From contig NZ_JAMSLR010000015.1 in assembly GCF_023806485.1 (NCBI RefSeq), positions 1 to 60,578 on the forward strand: a stretch of 60,578 bases of DNA, read 5' to 3'. The translations under genes were made by a program, and so were the position numbers. Position 1 is the first letter of the stretch, and the number at the start of each line of letters is the position of its first letter. The notes beneath the pieces are model-generated. The model was not told the DNA's origin and did no database searches. It worked only from the letters and a program-made list of their open reading frames with translations. The stretch is from Thermalbibacter longus (GTDB lineage: Bacteria; Chloroflexota; Chloroflexia; Thermomicrobiales; Thermomicrobiaceae). Positions 44,882 through 54,276 of the stretch are shown in pieces.

Positions 44882-46006
44882 ATGCTCAGTGCACGCTATG
44901 TCATCGCCAACCGGATTCCGCTGGCAGCGATCGATCTCACCTTCCGCGTCGCTAGCGCCGCAGTGCTCTCGCGAGCCGGGCGCTACCGTTTCGTGGTCGG
45001 CGGCATTACCCCGCGGCAGCTTGCAGCAACCCTCGCTCGCATCCGCACTATCCGATCCTGGCCGGTCGCCTGGGTGCGGACGGCACGCTCGTACCTGAAT
45101 CAGGCGCGCACTGGCCGACGCTCGGGCGATCTGGCGATCGCGGCCGAGCAGCAACGCTCGGCCGCGTTGTGCTACCACTTCGCGCACATCTTCGAGCTCG
45201 AGAACCTGGAGCGTCGACGCCGGCTCTACCGCCGTGCGGCCAGGCTATTCCGCGACGTGGCGCCGCACCTCGCTCCGCCCGCCTTCCCCGTCGAGGTCGA
45301 CTGGCGCGGGACACCGCTGCCCGGCTACTTGCGCCTGCCAGAGTCGTCCTCTCGTCCGGCCCCGCTAGTCGTCCTCCTCAACGGATCGAGCACTGTCAAA
45401 GAAGAGACGATCGGCTGGGCGACACCCTTCCTGGAGCGAGGCCTCGCCGTCCTGGCGCTCGACACGCCGGGCAGCGGCGAGGCGTGGGATCTAGCGCTGG
45501 CGGCACCCGGGCAGGAGGACATCGCTGAGGCGATTATCGACTTTACGTCGCGTGTGCCCGAGCTCGATTCGCGGAAAGTGTCGCTTCTCGGCGTAAGCCT
45601 GCGTGGCGCGATGGCGGTGCAGCTCGCCACTCACCTCCCGGAGCTGCCAGCGGTCGTGGCGGTGACGCCGCCGTATGATCCCGCTCCGTATCTCCCTTAC
45701 TTGCATCCCGTCGTCCAGCAAGACGTGGCGTGGGCGATCGGAGTGGCGCCGGCAGACCTCCCGAATCTAGTCTCGCACATCACCCTGGTCGAGGCTGTGC
45801 GCGCGCTCCGCGTCCCTCTCATGGTCGTCGGGGCGGGCGCCGATCTCGTCGTCCCCCCCGCAGAGGCACTCCGGCTCTATCGCGCGGCTGCCTCCCCGAA
45901 GTACCTCCTCTTCCTCGACGATGCCAATCATGTCGCGTTCACGCACCTCGAGCAGTGGACCGCAGCCGCGGCGGACTGGCTGGCGGCGACACTATCCGAA
46001 GCGTAG
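44882..46006 (+). CDS. Alpha/beta-hydrolase
   Basis: A 374-residue protein with an N-terminal helical region (to about 150) and an alpha/beta-hydrolase domain. PLVVLLNGSSTVKEETIGWATPFLERGLAVLALDTPGSGEA covers the oxyanion and lid region. VSLLGVSLRGAMAVQLATHLPEL holds the nucleophile (GxSxxG: GVSLRG). LMVVGAGADLVVPPAEA supplies the acid and FLDDANHVAF the His. The arrangement resembles FrsA/DUF1100-like carboxylesterases. The ATG at 44882 is one option; a GTG at 44873 after GGGAGGGG is another. Confidence 0.85.
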   Translation: MLSARYVIANRIPLAAIDLTFRVASAAVLSRAGRYRFVVGGITPRQLAATLARIRTIRSWPVAWVRTARSYLNQARTGRRSGDLAIAAEQQRSAALCYHFAHIFELENLERRRRLYRRAARLFRDVAPHLAPPAFPVEVDWRGTPLPGYLRLPESSSRPAPLVVLLNGSSTVKEETIGWATPFLERGLAVLALDTPGSGEAWDLALAAPGQEDIAEAIIDFTSRVPELDSRKVSLLGVSLRGAMAVQLATHLPELPAVVAVTPPYDPAPYLPYLHPVVQQDVAWAIGVAPADLPNLVSHITLVEAVRALRVPLMVVGAGADLVVPPAEALRLYRAAASPKYLLFLDDANHVAFTHLEQWTAAAADWLAATLSEA

Positions 46007-46231
46007 CGAATCGCTGCCGCCAGCAACTGATCTCCGCGGCAGCCCAGGACTATCCGCAGGAGCGAATTATGTAGATCTCAAGCGGACTGTTAGAGCCACC
46101 TGGCGTGAGGTCGCCTCGCCGAGATGTCCCTATCAGGGCCGGTGTCGCCCCGCTGTACTGGCAACTCTGTTGCTGCGCGAGAGACGCCAGGTGCGCCCGT
46201 CCCCGGCTCTCCCGCATACAGGCCGCTGAGT

Positions 46232-48130
46232 TCAACCGGGAAATTGACCGTTCTCCCCTGCTGGCCCCTCGGAGCCATCGGGACCGGTAATTGACTCTTC
46301 CGGCTGGGGCGTGGTCTCCGGCGAAGCCACGCGACTCAGTACCGCCTCCTGCGCCTGTCGGACCTCCAGCGACTCGACCGGCTCTGGCAGCGGTGGGGGG
46401 ATCACCAGCTCGAACTGCCGCAGTATCTCACGAATCTGCTGCTCGTTGAGCTCGTCGCGCGCGAGCAGCTCTTCGGCGAGGGCGATGAGCGCCTCTCGGT
46501 TGGCTTCCAGCAGGCGCTTCACGTTCTCGAACTGATGCGCCAGGATACGCTCGACGCGCTGCTTGCGGAACAGGTCGGGCACCATCTGATTGTAGGGCAG
46601 GGCGGAGTAGAGGCTGCCGTCCATGCCCCACATCGAGACTGCCAGGTTGGCGAGGTGCGTCGCCTGGGCGAGGTCGTTGGTCACGCCAGACATCTGGATC
46701 CCGAGGAAGAGCTCCTCGGCGGCACGCGATGCGAGTGCCACCTGGATATCCGTCATGATCTCGTCGCGTGTCTTGGTGAAACGCTCTTCGGTCGGCTTGG
46801 TGGCCGAGAAGCCGAGCGCCTCGCCATGGCGGATGATCGAAACTTTGACCACCCGGTTCTTGGGCTGCAGCATGAATTGCGCCAGCGCGTGCCCGGCCTC
46901 GTGGTAGGCGATCCGCCGCCGCTCCTCGTAACTCATCGACTTGATCGGCTGGCGCAGCCCCAGCTCGTGCATCTCGCGGGCCGCGGTGAAGTCCTCGTAG
47001 GTGATGTAGTTGCGGCCGGCGAAGTGCGCGTGGATGACGGCCTCGTTGATGACATAACGAATAGCAGCGGGTGTATAGCCGATCGTATCGTATACCATGT
47101 CGTCGACCGGTATGTTCGGGTCATGCTTGACCTTATTGAGGTAGTACTCGATGATCTCGCGCCGGCCCTCGGCGCTGGGCGCGTCGACGACGATCTTGCG
47201 GTCGAAGCGACCGGGGCGGAGCAGGGCGGGGTCGAGCGCATCGGGCATGTTGGTCGCGGCGATGGTGAGTACTGGTGGCAGCTCCACCCGGCGGCGGCGA
47301 AGTCCGAGCAGGCGGAGCAACCGGCCGATCAGGGTCAGCTCCTGGGGCGGTGGATCGAGCTGCAGGAGCAGCTCGTTGAGCATCGCGTTGCCACCGAAGC
47401 CGAAGAGTGGACCGAGGAAGCCTTGCCCAGCGTAGCGGCCACCGCGGGCCTGAGCGATCGCGTCGATCTCATCGATGAAGAGGATGCACGCACCGTACTT
47501 GCGGGCTAGCTTCCGCGCCTTGCGATACAGCATCATGATCCGCAAGTTGCTGACGCCGAAGAACATGTTCTGGAACGACGGCGCGCTGGCGTAGCCGAAC
47601 GGCACGTTCGCCTCGGTGCTGATGCACTGGGCCAGGTAGGACTTGCCGGTTCCGGGCGGGCCGACCAGCAGCAAGCCGCGGATGGCTTCGCCTCCCATCT
47701 CCTTGAACTCCTTCACGCCGCGGAGGAGCGTGACGACGCGCCGGGCAGATTCGAGCACTTCGGGATTGCCCTTGTAGTCGGCGAAGCCGACCCCGGTTTC
47801 ACCTGGCTTGATCCAGTAGGTTCGTCCGCGGCCGAGGAACCAGAAAATCGCGCCGAACTGGATGATGACGAAGACGATGGCGAAGGCAATCTGCAACAGA
47901 GCGAAGCCGACCATGAGGGCTACCGGACCCCAGGTGCCCCGCGACGGCCAGAGCCAGAGGAAGAAGCCGGTCACTAGGAGCACGATCAAGATCAGGCCGC
48001 GCAGGTGGAAGCGGAAGAGGTCGATGATGCCCTGGATGAACTCGTCGATCTGCGCTTCGAGATCGTCGCGGTAGCGGGGACGCGGTTGCCCGCTGAGCGT
48101 GGTGGGAGCCGGTTCGATCTTCTGCGCCAT
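46232..48130 (-). CDS. FtsH-like membrane AAA+ metalloprotease paralogue
   Basis: A 632-residue protein with two close membrane segments (about 44-62 and 68-98) but no large FtsH periplasmic domain. The AAA module shows Walker A GPPGTGKS (157-164), a pore-loop-like MFFG (189-192), Walker B LFIDEID (217-223) and the second region of homology TNMPDALDPALLRPGRFDR (293-311). The protease domain has HEAGH (410-414) and the third zinc ligand Asp486 (TNDLAQAT). About 60 residues are inserted between Walker B and the second region of homology. It would extract and degrade membrane proteins. Its start follows the partner gene by 12 bases. Confidence 0.9.
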   Translation of the reverse strand: MAQKIEPAPTTLSGQPRPRYRDDLEAQIDEFIQGIIDLFRFHLRGLILIVLLVTGFFLWLWPSRGTWGPVALMVGFALLQIAFAIVFVIIQFGAIFWFLGRGRTYWIKPGETGVGFADYKGNPEVLESARRVVTLLRGVKEFKEMGGEAIRGLLLVGPPGTGKSYLAQCISTEANVPFGYASAPSFQNMFFGVSNLRIMMLYRKARKLARKYGACILFIDEIDAIAQARGGRYAGQGFLGPLFGFGGNAMLNELLLQLDPPPQELTLIGRLLRLLGLRRRRVELPPVLTIAATNMPDALDPALLRPGRFDRKIVVDAPSAEGRREIIEYYLNKVKHDPNIPVDDMVYDTIGYTPAAIRYVINEAVIHAHFAGRNYITYEDFTAAREMHELGLRQPIKSMSYEERRRIAYHEAGHALAQFMLQPKNRVVKVSIIRHGEALGFSATKPTEERFTKTRDEIMTDIQVALASRAAEELFLGIQMSGVTNDLAQATHLANLAVSMWGMDGSLYSALPYNQMVPDLFRKQRVERILAHQFENVKRLLEANREALIALAEELLARDELNEQQIREILRQFELVIPPPLPEPVESLEVRQAQEAVLSRVASPETTPQPEESITGPDGSEGPAGENGQFPG

Positions 48131-48142
48131 GGGTCACCGTCC

Positions 48143-48784
48143 TCACTGCTGAAGCTGCGGAGTGTCGACCTGGATCACTTTGCCTTGCTCGTCGACGGTG
48201 AAGACCTGGTATACCTGCGCGGACTGGCCAGCATCGTTCCGCACCTCAGTGACATAAAAGTAGTAGCTGATCCCGTTCTCGAGGTGATATCCGCCGATAT
48301 ACTGGCTCTCTCCATAGCGCAGGCCGCTCTCACGCATGCGCTCGATCGCTCGCTTGAACGTAGAGAGGGAGCTGCCCTCGGCCAGGTGGGCGGCCTTGGT
48401 CTCCTCGCTGAACGCCTCCCACATTGCCTCGGCGTCGAAGGCGCGCTGTCCTTCGAGGTATTGCTGGACACTCTCGGGCGGCTGGATCAGCGGCGCGGCC
48501 TGGATGGCCGGTGGAGGAGCAGTGCTGGGTGGCGGGGCGAAGTACGCCTGCGCTTGCTGGTAGCCGAGATACGCGCCGATGGCCAAAAGGAGCGTCAGCG
48601 CCGGATGCCGCCAGGCAAGGCGGAGAACCGAGAAGATGATCCAGAGGAGCTTGCGAAAGAGAAAGCGCAGTACTCCGCCGACGCGCCTGCCGACGACATC
48701 GGCCACCCGCACCCCCTGTCGAAGCGGAGCTGGCAAGGCGGTAGCGAGACTCACCGAGTGCGGACCGTCGCCAGATGCAGCCAT
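48143..48784 (-). CDS. Small membrane-anchored partner of the FtsH-like protein
   Basis: A 213-residue protein with one N-terminal membrane segment (about 48-70, LLWIIFSVLRLAWRHPALTLLLAIGAYLGY), a Pro/Ala linker and a C-terminal domain (about 100-213) that starts PESVQQYLEGQRAFDAEAMWEAFSEE and ends VYQVFTVDEQGKVIQV, similar in outline to NTF2-like/DUF4878 domains. It is transcribed immediately before the FtsH-like gene (12-base gap), suggesting an adaptor or complex partner. ATG at 48784 with GTGAGGG upstream. A TACAAT -10-like box lies at 48890-48885. Confidence 0.78.
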   Translation of the reverse strand: MAASGDGPHSVSLATALPAPLRQGVRVADVVGRRVGGVLRFLFRKLLWIIFSVLRLAWRHPALTLLLAIGAYLGYQQAQAYFAPPPSTAPPPAIQAAPLIQPPESVQQYLEGQRAFDAEAMWEAFSEETKAAHLAEGSSLSTFKRAIERMRESGLRYGESQYIGGYHLENGISYYFYVTEVRNDAGQSAQVYQVFTVDEQGKVIQVDTPQLQQ

Positions 48785-49169
48785 AATAGCCCTCACATTG
48801 GCTGTACCGATCCCTGGCGCGTGTGAGTGGTAGCGCCACCGCAAGGCCACCCAGGCGTCGTGGGAAGCATCTCACGGTTTCCTAATTGTAGCACCTGACT
48901 ACGTCGCGAAATACAAGCGCGTCGCTCCACGCCTCATAAAGGCACGCCACAGCGACGGCCGGCAGCGCTGGTACCACGGTGCCTGTGGCTGGCACCTAGG
49001 GTGGCCGGGCTCCACCCGGGTGGACCTGCTGGGCTCGTTTGACGCTGGCCCAGGCGAACGCATGCGGAGAAGCCGCTCTAGTCCGATCCGCAGCGCAACC
49101 CAATCGCCTGTGCTAGGCTACGGCCTGGTGTGACCGGCGGGAGCGATCTGGTGGGAGGAGCGTTACACC
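48785..49169. other. Divergent intergenic region
   Basis: Contains the putative TACAAT (48890-48885, minus) promoter of the FtsH-like operon and GGGAGGAG (near 49153) before the CoA-transferase gene. A GGTACCAC segment near 48970 superficially resembles a T-box but lacks the rest of the structure. No gene seen. Confidence 0.4.
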
Positions 49170-50360
49170 ATGCCTGGCCCCCTCGAAGGTATTCGGGTGC
49201 TCGATCTGTCGCGCGTGCTGGCAGGCCCCTTCTGCACCATGATCCTCGGCGATCTCGGGGCCGATGTCATCAAGGTGGAGCAGCCAGGCAGCGGGGACGA
49301 CACGCGCCAGTGGGGCCCTCCTTGGGCCGGTGGCGAGAGTGCCTACTACCTCTGCGTCAACCGCAACAAGCGCAGTATCACGCTCAACCTGAAGCACGAG
49401 CGCGGGCGCGAGATCCTGGTCGAGCTCGCCCGGGACAGCGACGTCGTCGTCGAGAACTTTCGGGTCGGCATGCTCGACCGGATGGGCATCGGTTACCAGG
49501 CCCTCGCGGCGCGGTACCCGCGACTCATCTGGTGCTCGATCACCGGCTACGGCCTCGATGGCCCCTATGCCGAGCGGGCCGGCTACGACTTCGTCGCCCA
49601 GGGGGAGGGTGGACTGATGAGCATCACCGGCGAGCCCGACGGGGAGCCGATGAAAGTCGGCGTCGCTATCGTCGACCTCTTCACTGGGCTGTACGCTGCC
49701 AGTGCCATCCTCGCCGCCCTCCACGCGCGGTCCCAGACCGGCCGAGGCCAGCTCATCGACGTCGCCCTCCTCCCGAGCACCGTCGCTATGCTGGCCAACG
49801 TCGGCAGCAACTACCTCGTCTCGGGGCAGATCCCGAAGCGCTACGGCAATGCCCATCCCAACATCGTCCCGTACCAGACATTCCGCGCGCGCGACCGCTG
49901 GATGACAGTAGCGGTCGGCAACGACCGCCAGTTCCGCCAGCTCTGCCGTATTCTCGGCATGGAGGAGCTGGCCGACGATCCTCGCTTCGCCACCAATCCC
50001 CAGCGGGTCGCCCACCGCGACGAGCTCATCCCGTTGCTCCAAGCCGTCTTCGAAACGCGCGACGCCGACGACTGGCTCGCCGCGATGACCGAGGCCGGCA
50101 TCCCTTGCGGCCCGATCAATACGCTCGACCGCGTCTTCAGCCACCCGCAGATCCTCCACCGGGGTATGGTGATAGAAGTTCCGCACCCGACAGCGGGCTC
50201 GGTCCGGCTTGCCGGCCCTCCCTTCGTCCTCTCCGAGACGCCGGCCGGGGTACGGAGCCACCCGCCGCTGCTGGGCGAGCACACTGAGGAAATTCTCCGG
50301 GAGCGGCTTGGCTTGTCGACCACAGAGATCGCGCGGCTGCGCGAGGAGGGGGTCGTCTGA
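49170..50360 (+). CDS. Class III CoA-transferase (CaiB/BaiF family)
   Basis: A 396-residue protein. LEGIRVLDLSRVLAGPFCTMILGDLGADVIKVE is the family opening. RNKRSITLNLKHERGREI, DVVVENFRVGMLDRMGIGY, WCSITGYGLDGPYAERAGYDFVAQGEGGLMSITGE and GRGQLIDVALL, with the catalytic Asp in the IDVALL segment, follow. It moves CoA between a donor acyl-CoA and a carboxylic acid; formyl-CoA, carnitine or aromatic substrates are all possible. GGGAGGAG precedes the ATG. Confidence 0.94.
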   Translation: MPGPLEGIRVLDLSRVLAGPFCTMILGDLGADVIKVEQPGSGDDTRQWGPPWAGGESAYYLCVNRNKRSITLNLKHERGREILVELARDSDVVVENFRVGMLDRMGIGYQALAARYPRLIWCSITGYGLDGPYAERAGYDFVAQGEGGLMSITGEPDGEPMKVGVAIVDLFTGLYAASAILAALHARSQTGRGQLIDVALLPSTVAMLANVGSNYLVSGQIPKRYGNAHPNIVPYQTFRARDRWMTVAVGNDRQFRQLCRILGMEELADDPRFATNPQRVAHRDELIPLLQAVFETRDADDWLAAMTEAGIPCGPINTLDRVFSHPQILHRGMVIEVPHPTAGSVRLAGPPFVLSETPAGVRSHPPLLGEHTEEILRERLGLSTTEIARLREEGVV

Positions 50361-50531
50361 AGCCCTGGTCAGCCTGCCAGCCTGCGCGCCCCGCCCGGCT
50401 CACGGCGATCGCTCTGGCCCCACCGGTGCCAGGCACCGGCGCCGCGACAGGTGCCACACAACGTTACGGGGAGCTCAGGATGAGGGGAGCAAGAGCGTGG
50501 GGCTGGGAAGGGCAGGGAGGGAGTCCGTAGC

Positions 50532-51329
50532 GTGTCACGGCGCTTCACGACGGAGCGGGTCTCCCCTGAGTCGGCTGCCCTGCGGGTGACATGGCTCCAG
50601 TGCCTCGCGCCTTACCGCTGGGCAGCCCGCCTCGCCGCTGGCGCGGTCGTGCTCGATATCGGCAGTGGTGACGGCTACGGTACCGCGGAGCTGGCCCGCG
50701 TCGCCCGGTGGGCCGTCGGCCTCGATGTCGACCCTGCGGTGTTGGCCCGGGCGGGTCTCCGCTACCGGCAGCCTGGACTTGGCTGGGTCGCCGGGCGAGC
50801 CGAAGCTCTCCCATTCCCCGATGCCACGTTCGATCTGGTTTGTTGTTTTCAGGTGCTGGAGCACTTGCCTGACCCCACTCGTTTCCTGAACGAAGCGAGA
50901 CGAGTGCTCGCACCTGGCGGCCGCTTGCTGCTGACGACGCCCAACCGAGCGGCAGTGGTGGCCGGACTCAACCCCCACCATGTACGCGAGTACGACGCCG
51001 ACGCCCTGCGGGCGTTGCTCGAGCCGGTCTTCCCCGAGATGCGGCTGCTGGGCGTCTTCGGCAGTGAGCGGGTTCTAGCTTACCGGGCACGCAACCGGTC
51101 AATCGTGGGGCGACTGCTCGCGCTCGACCGGCTGGGCCTGCGCGGTGTCCTACCGCGGCCGGTGGTCGAGCGGTTGCATGCCTGGGGGACACTGGCTGTG
51201 CGGGGCTGGCTGCACAGGCGTGTCCCTGAGCTAGTCGCGACGATCACGGTCGAGGATTTCCGGGTCGAAGAGGGCGACCTCGAGCAGGCGATCGACCTCG
51301 TCGCCGTGTGCCGGGTGCGGACTGAATAG
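50532..51329 (+). CDS. Class I SAM-dependent methyltransferase
   Basis: A 265-residue methyltransferase with motif I VVLDIGSGDGYGTAELAR, the acidic strand VGLDVDPAVLARA, and the post-motif block EALPFPDATFDLVCCFQVLEHLPDP, followed by VLAPGGRLLLTTPN. This is the Methyltransf_11/UbiE-like type. Substrate unknown. A strong GGGAGGGAG precedes the GTG start. It lies between two metabolic genes in the same direction. Confidence 0.92.
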   Translation: MSRRFTTERVSPESAALRVTWLQCLAPYRWAARLAAGAVVLDIGSGDGYGTAELARVARWAVGLDVDPAVLARAGLRYRQPGLGWVAGRAEALPFPDATFDLVCCFQVLEHLPDPTRFLNEARRVLAPGGRLLLTTPNRAAVVAGLNPHHVREYDADALRALLEPVFPEMRLLGVFGSERVLAYRARNRSIVGRLLALDRLGLRGVLPRPVVERLHAWGTLAVRGWLHRRVPELVATITVEDFRVEEGDLEQAIDLVAVCRVRTE

Positions 51330-51567
51330 TGTCTGCCTGCCGCGCGGGGATCAGCGCGCAACGATCGCTCGGAGATCGCCCAGGCCACGTAGGCGCGACG
51401 GTGGCTCCGCGCGGAACATGCCGCATTCGCACAAAGCCGACGGCGCGCGGCGCCTGGCACAGCCTCGGCCAGAGAAGCACAGCACGAAGCCGAGGAAGTG
51501 CATGCCGTCGTGTAAGATCCCGCTGGACGATGGGTCGCGGACGAGGCGTGGGAGGAGGCAGGGCGCC

Positions 51568-52800
51568 GTGCTCGATATCGAGCGACTGCGGGAGGAGACT
51601 CCAGGCTGTAGCGAGGTGATCCACTTCAACAACGCTGGCGCGGCGCTGATGCCCCGCCCAGTGCTCGAGGCCGTTGTCGACCACCTGGAGTTGGAGGCGC
51701 GGATCGGCGGCTACGAGGCCCACGACGCCGCGCTGGACAAAGTCGAGCACACGTACCAGGCGGTGGCTCGGCTGATCGGCGCTGAGCCGGACGAGATCGC
51801 CCTGGTCGAGAACGCGACCCGCGCCTGGGACATGGCCTTCTACTCCATCCCGTTCCAGCCAGGCGACCGCATCCTCACCTCGGTGTCCGAGTACGCCAGC
51901 AACGTGATCAGCTTCTTGCAAGTCGCGCGCAAGACCGGGGCCGTCGTCGAGGTCGTGCCCAACGACGAGCATGGCCAGCTCTCCGTCGAGGCGCTGCGCG
52001 CCATGCTCGACGAGCGGGTCAAGCTGATCGCGGTCAGCCATATCCCCACGAACGGCGGGCTTATCCAGCCGGCGGAAGAGATCGGCCGGGTGGCTCGCGA
52101 GGCGGGCGTTCTCTACCTCCTCGACGCTTGCCAGTCAGTGGGCCAGATACCGGTCGACGTGCGGGCCATCGGCTGCGACATGCTCTCGGCGACCGGCCGG
52201 AAGTACCTGCGCGGACCGCGTGGTACCGGATTTCTCTACGTCCGCCGCTCGCTGGTTCCCCAGCTCGAACCCGTGCTGCTCGACCTGCACGCGGCCACCT
52301 GGGTCGCGCCTGACCGCTACGAAGTCAGGGGCGACGCCCGGCGCTTCGAGAACTGGGAGTCGTACGTCGCCGGGCGCATCGGCCTCGGGGTCGCAGCCGA
52401 CTACGCGCTGTCGGTGGGGATCGAGGAGGGGGCGGCTCGCCTGCGCGCGCTGGCCGAGCTGCTACGCCAGCGCGTCGCCGAGCTGCCCGGAGGGCGAGTG
52501 CACGATCTGGGCAAGGAGCGCGGCGGCATCGTGACCTTCACGCTGGACGGCATCGCGCCGGAGACGATCAAGGACTACCTCGCGAGCAAGCGGATCAACG
52601 TCACGATCTCCACCGTCGCCTCCACGCGCTTCGACATGGAGGCGCGCGGGTTGGACAAGATCGTGCGGGCCTCGGTGCACTACTACAACACCGAAGAGGA
52701 GATCGACGCGTTCATCGACGCGCTCGTCGACCTCCGACGCCAGGGGCCGGAGGCCGTCCATCGCCTGATGGCCGAGCGAGCGGGCAAGCGCAAGGTCTAG
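51568..52800 (+). CDS. Class V aminotransferase / cysteine desulfurase-like
   Basis: A 410-residue PLP enzyme. HFNNAGAALMPRPVLEAV opens the class V fold. NATRAWDMAF, SEYASNVISFLQ, VSHIPTNGGLIQPAEEI, LLDACQSVGQIPVDVRAIGCD and ATGRKYLRGPRGTGFLYV follow, with the Schiff-base Lys in GRKYLRG. The start is placed at GTG 51568 because GGGAGGAGG lies nine bases upstream; the longer upstream frame is arginine-rich and unsupported. It may be a selenocysteine-lyase or isopenicillin-epimerase-type relative; substrate not readable. Confidence 0.9.
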   Translation: MLDIERLREETPGCSEVIHFNNAGAALMPRPVLEAVVDHLELEARIGGYEAHDAALDKVEHTYQAVARLIGAEPDEIALVENATRAWDMAFYSIPFQPGDRILTSVSEYASNVISFLQVARKTGAVVEVVPNDEHGQLSVEALRAMLDERVKLIAVSHIPTNGGLIQPAEEIGRVAREAGVLYLLDACQSVGQIPVDVRAIGCDMLSATGRKYLRGPRGTGFLYVRRSLVPQLEPVLLDLHAATWVAPDRYEVRGDARRFENWESYVAGRIGLGVAADYALSVGIEEGAARLRALAELLRQRVAELPGGRVHDLGKERGGIVTFTLDGIAPETIKDYLASKRINVTISTVASTRFDMEARGLDKIVRASVHYYNTEEEIDAFIDALVDLRRQGPEAVHRLMAERAGKRKV

Positions 52801-52965
52801 GAACGCTCGCGCCCTGGCACCGCGCCTCTGTACCCCGGCTCCGCTGCCGCTCGGTGGACGAGCGGGAGCCGGGCCGCTGCGCCGGCGGCAGCCCTGAAGT
52901 CGCGCGAGGCGCGCTCATGCTCCTTGTGACGATGGGGCCGATTGCCCTGCCTTCGGCGGCGGCTA

Positions 52966-54093
52966 CTACGCGGAGGCCGGGGGCGATTCCCAGTGCGCGA
53001 GCGCCTGCTCCCAGCCGGAGGCGGCACCGTCCTGGATCACCACCACAGGCTGCGTGCCGAGGAGCGCCTCGGCTTCCGCCGTCACTCGGGCGCCGGCCAC
53101 GACTGGGATGGCGAACTCGCCCGCCTGGCGGAGCAGGCCCGCCCGGCGCGCGGCACTCGCCACGTCGTTGGGATCGATCGCCGACGAGACCTCGACGACC
53201 AGCCAGACACTCCGCTGCGGCTCGTCCCTCAAGCGCCCACGCACCAGCAAATCGGCGTTGCGCAGTTCCTCGAACGCCTCCTCGCTGATGCGGTCTTCGA
53301 TCTCCTCGAGAAAGACGACTGGCGTCGCGACACGGGCCCTGCGGAGCACATGGCCCAGGATACTAGGTAGCCGGCGCTCGTAACGCAGCTCCAGCGTCCA
53401 GCCCTTCAGGTCATCGAACTCTCTCCGGAGCGTGGCGTGCGAAGCGGCCAACTGATCTACTCGCTCAGTCAAGCGGGCCAGAGCCGCAGCCATCTCGGCC
53501 TGGCGCTCAGCCATCTCCGCGAGCGCCGCCTCGACCCGATCCATCCGCGCCGAGAGCGCCGCCTGCCCCTCCTCCAGCCGTTCGACCCGCTCGGCCAGGC
53601 GGGCCAGTACGGCCTCCGTCTCCGCCTGGCGCGCGGCCAGCTCCCGCAGGGCTGCCTCGGTGCGCTCCTGGCGCTCGGCCAGGCGAGTCAGCGCAGCCTC
53701 GGTCTCGGCCTGGCGCGCGGCCAGCTCCGCGAGCGCCGCCTCGACCCGATCCATCCGCGCCGAGAGCGCCGCTTGCCCCTCCTCCAGCCGCTCGACCCGC
53801 TCGGCCAGACGGGCCAGCGCGGCCTCGGTCTCGGCCTGGCGCTCGGCGAGGCGGGACAGCGCAGCATCCGTCCGGGCCTGCGCGGCTGCCAGCTCCCGCA
53901 AGGCCGCCTCGACTGCTGCCAGGCGCGCGTCGCTCTGCTCGACCGCGCGCGTGAGCCGGTCGAGGCGCTCCGGCATGGTCAGCAGCTCCTCGCTCAGCAC
54001 CAGCCGGCGCAGCTCGGCCCGCCACTCCGGGTGTTCCTCGAGAAGCTTGATCAGATCGCGAAAGTTCTCGACTGTGAACGACACTCCTGCCAC
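52966..54093 (-). CDS. Coiled-coil protein with C-terminal PD-(D/E)XK nuclease-like domain
   Basis: A 375-residue protein. Residues about 40-230 form a long coiled coil of Ala/Glu/Arg/Leu heptads, containing a perfect-register 70-residue duplication (91-125 repeats at 161-195). The C-terminal part (about 235-375) reads LELRYERRLPSILGHVLRR, NADLLVRGRL and WLVVEVSSAIDPNDVASAARRAGLL, a DUF3782/PD-(D/E)XK-like pattern (Asp281, then Glu301 in the VEVS strand). Such proteins are common in thermophiles and of unknown function; a structural or nucleic-acid role is inferred. No Shine-Dalgarno is obvious; the ATG fits the first helix. Confidence 0.85.
   Translation of the reverse strand: MAGVSFTVENFRDLIKLLEEHPEWRAELRRLVLSEELLTMPERLDRLTRAVEQSDARLAAVEAALRELAAAQARTDAALSRLAERQAETEAALARLAERVERLEEGQAALSARMDRVEAALAELAARQAETEAALTRLAERQERTEAALRELAARQAETEAVLARLAERVERLEEGQAALSARMDRVEAALAEMAERQAEMAAALARLTERVDQLAASHATLRREFDDLKGWTLELRYERRLPSILGHVLRRARVATPVVFLEEIEDRISEEAFEELRNADLLVRGRLRDEPQRSVWLVVEVSSAIDPNDVASAARRAGLLRQAGEFAIPVVAGARVTAEAEALLGTQPVVVIQDGAASGWEQALAHWESPPASA
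53509..53838. repeat. 210-base tandem duplication inside the coiled-coil gene
   Basis: About 120 bases at 53719-53838 recur at 53509-53628 with few substitutions, offset exactly 210 bases (70 codons, ten heptads). The duplicated part encodes LARLAERVERLEEGQAALSA and following residues. The register keeps the heptad phase, so the coil is simply longer. Confidence 0.8.
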
Positions 54094-54276
54094 TCCTGCC
54101 CCATACGGACCATTATACCAGCACTTGCCCGTCTCCGCGCGGTTTTCACCCCCGCAGCCGCTCCGTGCGAGAGCGGAGATCGCAGTAGCCGCTCGCGCCC
54201 CCTTTAGCCGCCGGCGCGATCCGCCGAGATAGTCTCATGGGGGAGTGGCTGGAGCACCGGCGAAGGGACATCTTCT

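Noticed and set aside
48960-49000. T-box-like GGTACCAC segment
   Set aside because: Only a short resemblance to the antiterminator; no specifier stem and the downstream gene is a CoA-transferase, not a tRNA-linked gene.
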